64,000 nt of DNA from positions 372,001 through 436,000 of the forward strand of contig NZ_PYVX01000003.1 in assembly GCF_003056305.1 (NCBI RefSeq), read 5' to 3'. This document shows, one piece after another, positions 15,918 to 27,187 of this stretch. Position 1 is the first letter of the stretch. Each line of letters opens with the position of its first letter. Origin of the DNA: Halomonas denitrificans (GTDB lineage Bacteria > Pseudomonadota > Gammaproteobacteria > Pseudomonadales > Halomonadaceae). The notes under the pieces are model-generated. The model had not been told where the DNA came from. It did not search any database and worked only from the letters and a program-made list of their open reading frames with translations. The translations under genes were made by a program, and so were the position numbers.

Positions 15918-17798
15918 ATGCCAGGTTCCGGAGTCATCCATCACCCGCTGACGCGTCGGCAGATCCTCAAGGGCGGGGCGGCGCTGGGCCTGGGCTCGGC
16001 CGCCGCCCTGGGGGTTGGTCCGAGCTGGGCCGACCCCTGGGGGCGCAGCAGCGTCTATGCCCAGGGCGCCGAGGAGGGGCCCGAGGTGGCGCTGGCCATC
16101 CGCCAGGAGACGCTGCCGATCGACGGCCGCTCGGCCCGGCCGATGACCATCAACGGCACCAGTCCCGGGCCGCTGATCCGCCTCCGGGAGGGGCAGGAGG
16201 CGGTGCTCAAGGTCACCAACCTGCTCGAGGAGCCCACCTCCATCCACTGGCACGGCCTGATCCTGCCGCCCGGCATGGACGGCGTCCCGGGGGTGAGCTT
16301 CGCCGGCATCGCCCCCGGCGAGACCTTCACCTACCGCTTCCCGGTACGCCAGAACGGCACCTACTGGTACCACAGCCACTCCGGCCTGCAGGAGCAGCTG
16401 GGCCATGCCGGTCCGCTGATCATCGATGCCGCGAAGCGCGAGCCGTTCCGCTACGACCGCGAGCACGTGCTGCTGCTCACCGACTGGACCTTCGAGGATC
16501 CGATGACGGTCTTTCGCAACCTCAAGACCGCCGAGGGTTACTACAACGACCAGGAGCGCACCGTCGCCGACTTCTTCGCCGACGTGCGCGAGCAGGGCTT
16601 CGCCGCCACCGCCGAGATGCGCAGCATGTGGGCGAAGATGCGCATGAGCTCCCGCGACATCGCCGACGTCACCGGCAGCACCTACAGCTACCTGCTCAAC
16701 GGGCACGCCCCCGAGGAGAACTGGACGGCGCTGTTCAAGGCCGGCGAGCGGATCCGCCTGCGGGTGATCAACGGCTCGGCGATGTCCTACTTCGACGTGC
16801 GCATCCCGGGGCTCAAGATGACCGTGGTGGCGGCCGACGGCCAGCCCGTGCAGCCGGTCCCCGTCGACGAGTTCCGCATCGCCGTGGCCGAGACCTATGA
16901 CGTGCTGGTCGCCCCCGAGGACGACACGGCCTACACCATCTTCGCTGAGACCATGGATCGCAGCGGCTACGCCCGCGCCACCCTGGCGCCCCGCGAGGGC
17001 ATGAGCGCGCCACTCCCCGAGCGCCGCACCATCGCCGATCGCGGCATGGAGGCGATGGGCGCCCACGCCATGCCGGGCATGGATCATGGCGCCATGGCGG
17101 GCATGGAGGATTCAGGTGCCGAAGGGATGGCGGGGATGGACCACGGCGCCATGGCGGGCATGGGCGATGCCGGCCCCCAGGGCATGGCGGGCATGGACCA
17201 CGGCGCCATGGCGGGCACGGGCACCGCCGGCGCCCAGGGCATGCCGAGCATGGATCACGGCACCATGGCGGGCATGGCCGGGGAACGGCGCCGGCTGGGC
17301 GCCAACGGCCTGCTGGCGGCCGGCACGGCACAGCCGGGTTCGCGCTATGGCCAGGCGGGCATCGGCATCACGCCGGGTGAGCGTCGCACCCTGGTCTACG
17401 GCGATCTCAAGGCCTTCACCCCCTGGCCGGACCGCCGCGAGCCCGAGCGCGAGCTGGAGCTGCACCTCACCGGCAACATGGAGCGCTACATCTGGTCCTT
17501 CGACGGCAAGACCTTCAGCGAGATGACCGGGCCCCTGCACTTCCGGCACGGCGAGCGCCTGCGCCTGGTCCTGGTCAACGACACCATGATGGAGCACCCG
17601 ATCCACCTCCACGGCATGTGGATGGAACTCGAGAACGGCCACGGCGCGCTCATCCCCCGCAAGCACACCCTGAACGTCAAGCCCGGCGAGCGCGTCTCGG
17701 CGCTGATCACCGCTGATGCCGAGGGCAGCTGGGCCTTCCACTGCCACCTGCTCTATCACATGAAGGCCGGCATGTTCCGGGTCGTCCAGGTCTCGTGA
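15918..17798 (+). CDS. copA: CopA/PcoA-type periplasmic multicopper oxidase, Tat-exported
   Basis: Oxidises Cu(I) to the less toxic Cu(II) in the periplasm and binds extra copper. 626 aa. Tat signal with TRRQILKG. Copper ligands: HWHG (His110, His112), WYHSHSG (His152, His154), HPIHLHG (from His560) and HCHLLYHMKAGM (His608, Cys609). Between the second and third cupredoxin domains, at about 375-455, is a Met/His-rich segment with four MDHG(A/T)MAG(M/T)-type repeats. GGGAG precedes the ATG. It is followed 37 nt later by copB. The name copA is also used for Cu ATPases; this one is the oxidase. Confidence 0.94.
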   Translation: MPGSGVIHHPLTRRQILKGGAALGLGSAAALGVGPSWADPWGRSSVYAQGAEEGPEVALAIRQETLPIDGRSARPMTINGTSPGPLIRLREGQEAVLKVTNLLEEPTSIHWHGLILPPGMDGVPGVSFAGIAPGETFTYRFPVRQNGTYWYHSHSGLQEQLGHAGPLIIDAAKREPFRYDREHVLLLTDWTFEDPMTVFRNLKTAEGYYNDQERTVADFFADVREQGFAATAEMRSMWAKMRMSSRDIADVTGSTYSYLLNGHAPEENWTALFKAGERIRLRVINGSAMSYFDVRIPGLKMTVVAADGQPVQPVPVDEFRIAVAETYDVLVAPEDDTAYTIFAETMDRSGYARATLAPREGMSAPLPERRTIADRGMEAMGAHAMPGMDHGAMAGMEDSGAEGMAGMDHGAMAGMGDAGPQGMAGMDHGAMAGTGTAGAQGMPSMDHGTMAGMAGERRRLGANGLLAAGTAQPGSRYGQAGIGITPGERRTLVYGDLKAFTPWPDRREPERELELHLTGNMERYIWSFDGKTFSEMTGPLHFRHGERLRLVLVNDTMMEHPIHLHGMWMELENGHGALIPRKHTLNVKPGERVSALITADAEGSWAFHCHLLYHMKAGMFRVVQVS

Positions 17799-17835
17799 GC
17801 CCGCTCTCGTCCATCAGGTTTCGCAAGGAGAACGC

Positions 17836-18606
17836 ATGAACACCAGACACGTCATGATCGCGGCCGGCGGCGCCCTGGCCCTGCTGGCGCTGCCCGCCGC
17901 CCAGGCCGAGGATGGCTATGCCGCGCCCGCCGACTGGCCGCCCCCCATGGTCAAGCATCCCCTGGGCATGGTGCTGGTCGACCGCCTCGAGTATGCCCTG
18001 CCCGATGAGGGGCCGCAGGCCCTGGTGTGGGATCTGCAGGCCTGGTACGGCGGCGACGTCAACCGGGTCTACCTCAAGTCGGAGGGCGAGAACGTCCAGG
18101 GCGACGGCGAGGACGCCGAATTCGAATCGCTGGAGCTGCGCTACAGCCGGCTGATCGCCGACTTCTGGGAGCTGCAGGGCGGCCTGGGCTATCAGGGCGG
18201 GGTGGTCTCGGACGACCACGCCGAGCGCGGCTATGGCGTGGTCGGCCTGCAGGGGGTGATGCCCTACGGCATCGAGACCGACGTGGCACTGCGCCTCAGC
18301 GACGCGGGCGATCTCTCGGCGAGCCTCGAGGGTGAGTACGACCTGCACCTGACCCAGCGCCTCAGCCTGCAGCCGCGCACCGAGATCCTCCTGGCCGCCA
18401 GCGAGGTCGAGGAATTCGGCGTCGGCGAGGGGCTCAATTCGGTGCGTCTCGGCCTGCGCCTGGGCTATGCGGTGATGCGCCGCGTCACGCCCTACCTGGG
18501 GGCCTACTGGGAGAAGCAGTATGGCGATACTGCCGACCTGTCCCGGGCCGATGGCGATGCCACCGAGGACAGCGGCCTCGTCGCCGGGGTCCGGCTGCTG
18601 CTGTGA
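17836..18606 (+). CDS. copB: CopB/PcoB outer-membrane copper-resistance protein
   Basis: 256 aa with signal peptide 1-24 (ends AQA). The mature part shows amphipathic beta strands of an outer-membrane barrel and the family stretches DRLEYALPDEG, VWDLQAWYGGDVNRVYLKSEGE and TPYLGAYWEKQYGDTADL, ending in VRLLL. AAGGAG lies 7 nt before the ATG. The usual Met-rich N-terminal extension is missing, so this is the short form. It acts with the multicopper oxidase, probably in one mRNA. Confidence 0.92.
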   Translation: MNTRHVMIAAGGALALLALPAAQAEDGYAAPADWPPPMVKHPLGMVLVDRLEYALPDEGPQALVWDLQAWYGGDVNRVYLKSEGENVQGDGEDAEFESLELRYSRLIADFWELQGGLGYQGGVVSDDHAERGYGVVGLQGVMPYGIETDVALRLSDAGDLSASLEGEYDLHLTQRLSLQPRTEILLAASEVEEFGVGEGLNSVRLGLRLGYAVMRRVTPYLGAYWEKQYGDTADLSRADGDATEDSGLVAGVRLLL

Positions 18607-18627
18607 CCCGCCTCGGCGCGCCCCGCC

Positions 18628-18659
18628 TTGACCCTTGGGTCACACAAGGGTTCTAGGCT
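18628..18659 (+). promoter_or_regulatory. MerR-type promoter with 20-bp spacer
   Basis: TTGACC (-35, 18628-18633) and TAGGCT (-10, 18654-18659) are 20 bp apart. Inside the spacer is a perfect dyad ACCCTTG (18631-18637) - N7 - CAAGGGT (18645-18651). Overlong spacers carrying such a dyad are the signature of MerR/CueR-family control. No MerR-family gene is in the window. Confidence 0.8.
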
Positions 18660-18760
18660 AGGGATATCGTGACGGGCGCCGCTCTTGCCGGGGGCGAGTC
18701 GTGCCCCCCTGGTGGCGAGAAGCGCGCCCCGTCGAGCACTTCGTGTTGGCAAGGAGACCG

Positions 18761-19540
18761 ATGATCATGAGCCACGCTACTTCGGCATCGTCTTCCACGC
18801 TCGAGACCGCGCGCCTCTACCGCATGCAGACCGACGAGCACCTCTGCCCGTTCGGCCTGAAGACCCTGGACCTGCTCCAGCGCAAGGGTTATCGGGTCGA
18901 GGACCATACCCTCGACTCGCGCGAGGCGATCGAGGCGTTCAAGGAGGAGGCCGGCGTCGACACCACGCCCCAGGTCTACATCGGCGAGACGCGGGTGGGG
19001 GGCTACGAGGAGGTCCGCGAGTATCTCGGCATGCGCGTGCCCGGCGAGCAGGAGACCAGCTACCAGCCGGTCATCGCCATCTTCGCGACCGCCCTGCTGA
19101 TCGGCCTGGCGGTGAGCTGGACGGCCGACGGCACCCTCGTCTCGGGGCGCATGCTGGAGTATGCGGTCGCCACCGCCATGGCCCTGCTGGGGCTCCAGAA
19201 GCTGCAGGACGTCGAAAGCTTCAGCACCATGTTCCTCAACTACGACCTGCTTGCCCTGCGCCACGTCCGCTACGGCTACGTCTACCCCTTCGCCGAGACC
19301 CTGGCCGGGGTGCTGATGCTGGCCGGCGCCTTGATCTGGCTCGCCGCCCCCCTGGCGCTGTTCATCGGCACGGTGGGCGCCGTCTCTGTCTTCAAGGCCG
19401 TCTATCTCGACAAGCGCGAGCTGAAGTGCGCCTGCGTCGGCGGCAACAGCAACGTTCCCCTGGGCTTCGTCTCGCTGACCGAGAACCTGGTCATGATCGG
19501 CATGGGGCTGTGGATGCCCCTGAAGTCGCTCATCCTGTGA
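18761..19540 (+). CDS. Glutaredoxin-MauE/DoxX-like fused membrane protein
   Basis: 259 aa. Residues about 18-95 are glutaredoxin-like: CPFG in place of CPYC (a single active Cys), TTPQVYIGETRVGGYEEV with the cis-Pro. A four-helix membrane domain follows (about 105-255) like MauE/DoxX redox-associated proteins, with a KCACVGG Cys pair facing one side. AAGGAG lies before ATG 18761; ATG 18767 is an almost equal choice. First gene behind the MerR-type promoter and in front of the permease and Cu ATPase, so a thiol-redox role in copper handling is likely but unproven. Confidence 0.82.
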   Translation: MIMSHATSASSSTLETARLYRMQTDEHLCPFGLKTLDLLQRKGYRVEDHTLDSREAIEAFKEEAGVDTTPQVYIGETRVGGYEEVREYLGMRVPGEQETSYQPVIAIFATALLIGLAVSWTADGTLVSGRMLEYAVATAMALLGLQKLQDVESFSTMFLNYDLLALRHVRYGYVYPFAETLAGVLMLAGALIWLAAPLALFIGTVGAVSVFKAVYLDKRELKCACVGGNSNVPLGFVSLTENLVMIGMGLWMPLKSLIL

Positions 19541-19673
19541 CGCGAAGCCGCCCCGGTCGTCGATGATGGGGGGTGCCGCATGTCGAGGTGGGAACATCGC
19601 CCGGGCGTGTCGGCGGCCACGCGGGTCATTCGGACGCGGGCGGTGCCGCGTCCCATGACGAGATGAGGTGTGC

Positions 19674-21034
19674 ATGGATAGATTGCCCGAGTATCAGGCC
19701 GACAGCCTCTCGCTCACCGGGGCCATCGCCCTGGGAACCGGGGTGATGATCGGCGCCGGCATCTTCGCGCTGACCGGCCAGATGGCCGACATGACCGGCG
19801 AGCTGTTCCCTCTGGCCTTCCTCTCGGCGGCGATGATCGTCGGCTTCAGCGCCTACTCCTACGTCAAGCTGTCCAACGCCTACCCGTCCGCCGGCGGCAT
19901 CGGCATGTACCTCCACAAGGCCTACGGGCCCAGGCTGCCCACCGCCTTCCATGCGCTGCTGATGTATTTCTCCATGGTGATCGCCCAGAGCTTCCTGGCG
20001 AGAACCTTCGGCTCCTACGCCCTGGAGCTGTTCGATGGCGTCAACCGGTCGCTGTGGGTGCCGTCGCTGGGGGTGGGCCTGCTGATCGCCGCCTTCCTGA
20101 TCAACCTCTCCGCCAACACGCTGATCCAGGGCGTCGCGTCGGTGCTGGGGGGCATCAAGATAGGCGGCATCCTCCTGTTCGGCGTGGTGGGGGTGCTGGT
20201 GGCCGACTCCCTCGGCATCCGGGCGACGGCCGAGGCGCCGGCGCCCAGCGTCTCCGGGTTCCTGGGGGCCACCGCGCTCGGCATCCTGGCCTTCAAGGGC
20301 TTCACCACCATCACCAACAGCGGTGCCGAGATCCGCGACCCGCACCGTAACGTCGGCCGGGCCATCATCGTCTCGATTGTCCTGTGCGTGGTGATCTATG
20401 CGCTGGTGGGCCTCGCCGTCGCCAGCAACCTGTCCCTCGCCGAAATCATCGCGACGCAGGATTACTCGCTGGCCGCGGCCGCTCGCCCCGCCCTGGGGGA
20501 GGCCGCCGTCTGGTTCACCGTCCTGCTCGCCATGCTGGCGACGGCCGGCGGCATCATCGCCAGCGTGTTCGCGGTGTCGCGGATGCTGGCGATGCTGACG
20601 GAGATGCAGCTGGTGCCCCATCGTCATTTCCATATGCCGGGCAGCATCCAGAAGCACACCCTGGTCTATACCATCGTGCTCGGCCTGCTGTTGACGGCAT
20701 TTTTTGATCTGAGCCGCATCGCCGCCCTCGGCATCATCTTCTATCTGGTCATGGACATCGCCATCCACTGGGGGGTGCTGCGCCATCTGCGCGAGCAGGT
20801 GAAGGCCAGGCCGGTCATCCTGCTGGTCGCCATCGGCCTGGACCTGGTCGTGCTGAGCGGCTTCCTCTGGGTGAAGGCGACCACCGATCCCCTGGTGCTG
20901 CTCGTTGCCGCGGGTGCCATGGTCGTGATGCTGGTCGCGGAACACGCCTTTCTTTCCCGGCGGCCCGCGCAGGACGACGACCACCACGCCCCTTCGCATG
21001 ACGCGAAGGGCAGCCACCGCAAGGAGGAGGGAGC

Positions 21035-21038
<4 letters not shown>
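19674..21038 (+). CDS. APC-superfamily amino-acid permease in the copper operon
   Basis: 454 aa, about 12 membrane helices. The APC signature [17 protein letters not shown] is near the start, with [25 protein letters not shown] in the middle. The start at 19674 has GAGG 5 nt upstream. Its stop overlaps the Cu ATPase start by 4 nt (ATGA), so the two are translationally coupled. Substrate not known. Its place between a glutaredoxin-like protein and a Cu+ exporter suggests transport of a thiol or copper-binding amino acid, but that is inference only. Confidence 0.85.
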
Positions 21039-23359
<2,321 letters not shown>

Positions 23360-23431
23360 CCCTGCTGCCTCGAGGCGGGGCGATATCGCGCCATCGGCGG
23401 TGCCGACGTGCTGCATGGCAACAACAACTCT

Positions 23432-23440
23432 TGATATACT
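23432..23440 (+). promoter_or_regulatory. Extended -10 promoter of mntP
   Basis: TGATATACT fits the extended -10 TGnTATAAT with one mismatch. It would start transcription near 23447, giving a leader of about 205 nt that contains the riboswitch. The -35 region is poor, as is usual with extended -10 promoters. Confidence 0.6.
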
Positions 23441-23480
23441 CCCGCCTCGAGGACGGCGGCACCCCCGCCGATCCTCATGC

Positions 23481-23640
23481 CCTTCGTTGGGGAGTAGCCG
23501 GCTCACGGCCCTCGTGAGCATGCCTGTCAACACAGTCGGCCAGATGCCGTGGCAGGTGTACCTCCGGGTTGGCGAGACCATCGATGGTGCGGTGCCCCAG
23601 GCCGGGCGCGCCGTGCCGTCGTGGTGAACGCCCGGCCGGG
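23481..23640 (+). ncRNA. yybP-ykoY manganese riboswitch of mntP
   Basis: Hallmarks in order: TTGGGGAGTAGCC (23488-23500), a small stem-loop, ATGCCTGTCAACA (23520-23532) and GGCGAGACCATCG (23571-23583). These are the Mn2+-binding loop elements known from the E. coli mntP and alx leaders. Downstream, GCCGGGCG (23601-23608) can pair with CGCCCGGC (23629-23636) just before the start codon; this is the likely ON/OFF expression platform at translation. Confidence 0.92.
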
Positions 23641-23652
23641 ATGCGATTCAGG

Positions 23653-24228
23653 ATGACGCTGCTTTCCACCACCTTGCTGGCCTTCTCCATGTCCACCGAT
23701 GCCTTCGCCGTCGCCATCGGCAAGGGCGCCGTGCTGCGCCAGCCGCGCTTTCGCGAGGCGCTGCGCACCGGCCTGATCTTCGGCGTGATCGAGGGCCTGA
23801 CGCCGCTGATCGGCTGGGTGCTGGGCTACGGCGCCTCGCGCCATATCGACGCCTGGGACCATTGGGTGGTCTTCGCCCTGCTGCTGCTGCTGGGCGGGCG
23901 CATGATCCTCGCCGGCCTCGCCGCGCCCGAACCGGTGAACGAGGCGAATGACGCGCCGCGCCGCCACGGCGGCTGGCTGCTGATCGCCACCGCCGTCACC
24001 ACCAGCATCGATGCGCTGACCGTGGGGGTGGGGCTGGCCTTCATGGAGGTCAATATCCTGGTCACCGCCCTGGCCATCGGCCTGGCGACCACGCTGATGG
24101 CGACCCTGGGCGTGATGCTGGGGCGCCGCCTGGGGGCGCTGATCGGCAAGCGCGCGGAGCTGCTCGGGGGCGTCGTGCTGATCGGCATCGGCACCGCCAT
24201 CCTGCACGAGCACGTGGGGCTCTGGTAG
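23653..24228 (+). CDS. mntP: Manganese efflux pump MntP
   Basis: 191 aa, six membrane helices as two related three-helix halves, each with the acidic motif: [16 protein letters not shown] and [15 protein letters not shown]. The start [11 protein letters not shown] lines up in length with E. coli MntP; an in-frame ATG four codons upstream (23641) is also possible and lies directly after the riboswitch stem. Exports Mn2+ when the leader RNA senses excess. Confidence 0.95.
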   Translation: MTLLSTTLLAFSMSTDAFAVAIGKGAVLRQPRFREALRTGLIFGVIEGLTPLIGWVLGYGASRHIDAWDHWVVFALLLLLGGRMILAGLAAPEPVNEANDAPRRHGGWLLIATAVTTSIDALTVGVGLAFMEVNILVTALAIGLATTLMATLGVMLGRRLGALIGKRAELLGGVVLIGIGTAILHEHVGLW

Positions 24229-24279
24229 GGCCCGCACCCCGCGGCATCGCCGAGCTCGCTCCGACCCAAGCCCCAACGA

Positions 24280-24306
24280 AACGCCCCGGCCAGTGGCCGG
24301 GGCGTT
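24280..24306. terminator. Bidirectional terminator mntP / IalB-like gene
   Basis: 12-bp stem AACGCCCCGGCC (24280-24291) with GGCCGGGGCGTT (24295-24306), 3-nt loop, between convergent genes. Confidence 0.85.
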
Positions 24307-24329
24307 GGCGTCTCGGGGCGGTCGTTCGC

Positions 24330-24863
24330 TCAGGGCGCGATGCGCGCGCTGGCGTCGGTGAAGCCCATCAGCGAGATGTCCAGGTCCATGCGGTTGCCCC
24401 GCGGGCCGACCAGGCTCAGGGTCGCGCTGCTGCCGCCGCGCAGGTCGCTGAGCAGCGCCGGCGGCACCGGCAGGTCGGCACGGCAGCCCTGCTGCAGGCA
24501 GACCTGATAGGGGAACTGGGCCGGCTCGCCGCCGCCCACGCTCAGCTGCAGCCCCGCGGCGAGGCGCACGCCCAGCGGCAGCAGGAAGGTCATCGCCGGG
24601 CGACCATTGAGCTCCGGCGGATAGCCCAGGATCACCCGCATCAGCGGGTCGTTGCTGTTCGGGTTGGTGACCAGCTGGCTCATGGTGCAGGGACCCTGCT
24701 GGCCCTCGGGTGGGCAGAGCACCTGCCAGTCACGGAACTGCTCGGTCTGGACATTGGCCCCGCCGGCGCCCGGCGTCGCCTGCTGGGCGAAGGCACTGGG
24801 CGCGATGGCCAGCAGTGACAGCAGGGCGGTCAGGCACAGGCGTCTGGTCAGACGGTTCGACAT
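24330..24863 (-). CDS. Invasion-associated locus B (IalB)-family exported protein
   Basis: 177 aa with signal peptide 1-26 (ends AFA). The mature protein has FRDWQVLCPPEGQQGPC and YQVCLQQGCRADL, the two Cys pairs and the W of the IalB family, plus LPLGVRLAAGLQL. The start at 24863 has AGGAGG upstream. Function in free-living bacteria is unknown; the family name comes from Bartonella. It stands alone downstream of the second BCCT gene. Confidence 0.85.
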   Translation of the reverse strand: MSNRLTRRLCLTALLSLLAIAPSAFAQQATPGAGGANVQTEQFRDWQVLCPPEGQQGPCTMSQLVTNPNSNDPLMRVILGYPPELNGRPAMTFLLPLGVRLAAGLQLSVGGGEPAQFPYQVCLQQGCRADLPVPPALLSDLRGGSSATLSLVGPRGNRMDLDISLMGFTDASARIAP

Positions 24864-25087
24864 CGGTGTTTCCTCCTTGGCCTCGGGGGCCATGAACGCT
24901 CGTGGGGGGCACGGCACTCGGGTCTCGTCGCCGGGGGGAGGCGGCCTCCCGCGTCGCGGCGCGACACCCGACTCTAGGGCCCAACCATGCCTGTTCGCCG
25001 GCGCGAGGTCGAGCCCGGCCCGCGGATGGCCGGTGGGCCACGCGAAACGACGCGGGCACTCCCCGGCAGGGCCGGGGAGTGCCGGGG

Positions 25088-26755
25088 TCAACCTCGCGGC
25101 TCGGAGAGCAGCCCCTTGATGATGGCGTAGCAGGCCGCCAGCAGCACCAGCGTGAAGGGCAGGCCGGTGGTGATCACCGCCGTCTGCAGCGCGGCCAGAC
25201 CGCCGCCCAGCAGCAGGGCGATGGCGATCACGCCCTCGATGATGGCCCAGAACATGCGCTGGGGCTTGGGCGCGTCGACCTTGCCGCCGGCGGTAATGGA
25301 GTCGATCACCAGCGAGCCGGAGTCCGAGGAGGTGATGAAGAACACCATCACCAGCACGATGCCGACGAAGGAGGTGATGGCGGTCAGCGGCAGCTGGCCC
25401 AGCATCGCGAACAGCTGCAGCTCCAGCGCCGCCTCCTTCACGCCCTGGAAGTTGTCGGTGATCACCTGGTCGATGGCGGTGCCACCGAAGGCGGTCATCC
25501 ACAGCACCGAGACCAGCGACGGCACCAGCAGCACGGCGATCAGGAATTCACGCACCGAGCGGCCTCGGCTGACGCGGGCGATGAACATGCCGACGAACGG
25601 GGACCAGGAAATCCACCAGGCCCAGTAGAAGGCGGTCCAGCCCTGGCTGAAGTTGGCATCCTCACGCCCGAAGGGCATCGACAGCGCCGGCAGGTGGACC
25701 AGGTAGGCGCTCAGGTTCTCGACGAAGCCGGTGGCGATGGCGAGCGTCGGGCCGACGGCGATCACGAACGCCAGCAGCAGGAAGGCCAGCACCATGTTGA
25801 CCTGGGAGAGGCGCTGCACGCCCTTGTCGACGCCGGCCATGACGGAGAGCAGCGCCACCGCGCTGATCCCCACGATCAGCAGCACCATCGTGACGTTGTT
25901 GTTGGGGATGTCGAACAGGTAACCGAGGCCGGCCGACGCCTGCGAGGCCCCCAGGCCGAGGGAGGTCGCCAGGCCGAACAGGGTCGCGAACACCGCCAGG
26001 ATGTCGATGACGTGGCCCGGCCAGCCCCAGATCCGCTCCCCCAGGATCGGGTAGAAGATCGAGCGGATGGTCAGCGGCAGGCCCTTGTTGTAGGAGAACA
26101 GCGCCAGGGCCAGGGCCACCACCGCGTAGATGCCCCAGGGGTGCAGGCCCCAGTGGAAGATGGTGGCCGCCATGGACAGCGAGATCGCCGCGTCGGTGTC
26201 GCCGGCCGCGGCGCCCAGCGGTGCCCAGTCGGTCCGCACGCCATCCTCCATGCTGGTGCCGCCCAGGGCGGTGCCGAAGTGGGTCAGCGGCTCCGAGACG
26301 CCGTAGAACATCAGGCCGATGCCCATGCCGGCGGCGAACAGCATCGCGAACCAGCCCGTGTAGCTGAAGTCCGGCGTGGCGTGGGCACCGCCGATCCGCA
26401 CCTTGCCCAGGGGCGTGAAGATCAGTCCCACGGCCAGCAGCACGAAGACGTTGGCCGCCAGCAGGAAGAACCAGGACATGTTGCCGGTCAGGAAGGCGAA
26501 GACCGCATCGAAGATCGGCTCGACCTGGTCCTGCAGGGCCAGGGTGATGAACACGAAGAACAGGATCGTCAGGGCAGAGATCGAGAACACCTTGCCGTGC
26601 AGGTCGACATCGAGGCCGAAGCGGCTGGCGGTCACGTTATCCTGGCCGATCACGTAGTCGGTATCGATCAGGTTCGCCGGGCCTTCCGGCTTGGGGACGC
26701 CGTCAGAGACGGGGGTGCCCTTGTCTCCGGGCGCTTGGGGGGCATCATTTTCCAA
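25088..26755 (-). CDS. BCCT-family osmolyte transporter (TTG start)
   Basis: 555 aa from TTG 26755, chosen because a GGAG stands 8 nt upstream (26764-26767) and the peptide then begins M-E-N-D-A-P-Q; the ATG at 26797 has no SD. About 12 helices with GMGIGLMFYGVSEPLTHF and the Trp-rich WTAFYWAWWISWSPFVG. Probably imports glycine betaine, choline or a related solute with Na+ or H+. No catabolic genes are beside it, so it more likely serves osmoprotection. A second, diverged BCCT lies in the carnitine module. Confidence 0.9.
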   Translation of the reverse strand: MENDAPQAPGDKGTPVSDGVPKPEGPANLIDTDYVIGQDNVTASRFGLDVDLHGKVFSISALTILFFVFITLALQDQVEPIFDAVFAFLTGNMSWFFLLAANVFVLLAVGLIFTPLGKVRIGGAHATPDFSYTGWFAMLFAAGMGIGLMFYGVSEPLTHFGTALGGTSMEDGVRTDWAPLGAAAGDTDAAISLSMAATIFHWGLHPWGIYAVVALALALFSYNKGLPLTIRSIFYPILGERIWGWPGHVIDILAVFATLFGLATSLGLGASQASAGLGYLFDIPNNNVTMVLLIVGISAVALLSVMAGVDKGVQRLSQVNMVLAFLLLAFVIAVGPTLAIATGFVENLSAYLVHLPALSMPFGREDANFSQGWTAFYWAWWISWSPFVGMFIARVSRGRSVREFLIAVLLVPSLVSVLWMTAFGGTAIDQVITDNFQGVKEAALELQLFAMLGQLPLTAITSFVGIVLVMVFFITSSDSGSLVIDSITAGGKVDAPKPQRMFWAIIEGVIAIALLLGGGLAALQTAVITTGLPFTLVLLAACYAIIKGLLSEPRG

Positions 26756-27187
26756 GGGGAAATCTCCGGTGGGGGAAACGCAAGGAGGGCGTCGCATGTG
26801 TTCACGGGCGCATCGATGTGGCGGGTGTCCAGCCGGCTACCGTTTCGCGATCGCGGCCGCAGGAGCGATGGACGGCTGCCAGGCCACGAGGACCATGAGC
26901 TGCCGATACCGCTCGCGACTCCTCGATGAGCACGCCGACGAAGGCACCTCTGCGTCACGATCTGAGGGGTCGAACGCCTCGTTAGTCTGATGACTTGCCA
27001 AGATAATTGCCATTGGAGTCCTCAACGCTAGGCATCGGCGGACTCGTCGAGGGGATGCGGGGCGCTCAAGCGGCACGCGAGGAAGGGTGGGCATGATGGT
27101 GGCGCCGCGGCGCTGGGTGCCGAGCTCGAGTCGCCGGCCCCTGCGGCCTCGGAGCCCGGGCTCATGCAAGGGGTTGGCCCTGGTGAC
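26756..27187 (-). other. 432-bp non-coding gap before the second BCCT gene
   Basis: No convincing gene. It must hold the BCCT promoter. A direct repeat TTGCCA at 26995-27000 and 27007-27012 (12-bp period) sits in the only AT-richer patch. Possible open frames here have Arg/Pro-rich shadow-like translations. No clear terminator for the upstream repressor gene was found. Confidence 0.5.

Noticed and set aside
26837..27169. 110-codon leftward frame before the second BCCT gene
   Set aside because: No SD or domain, biased composition; left as non-coding.
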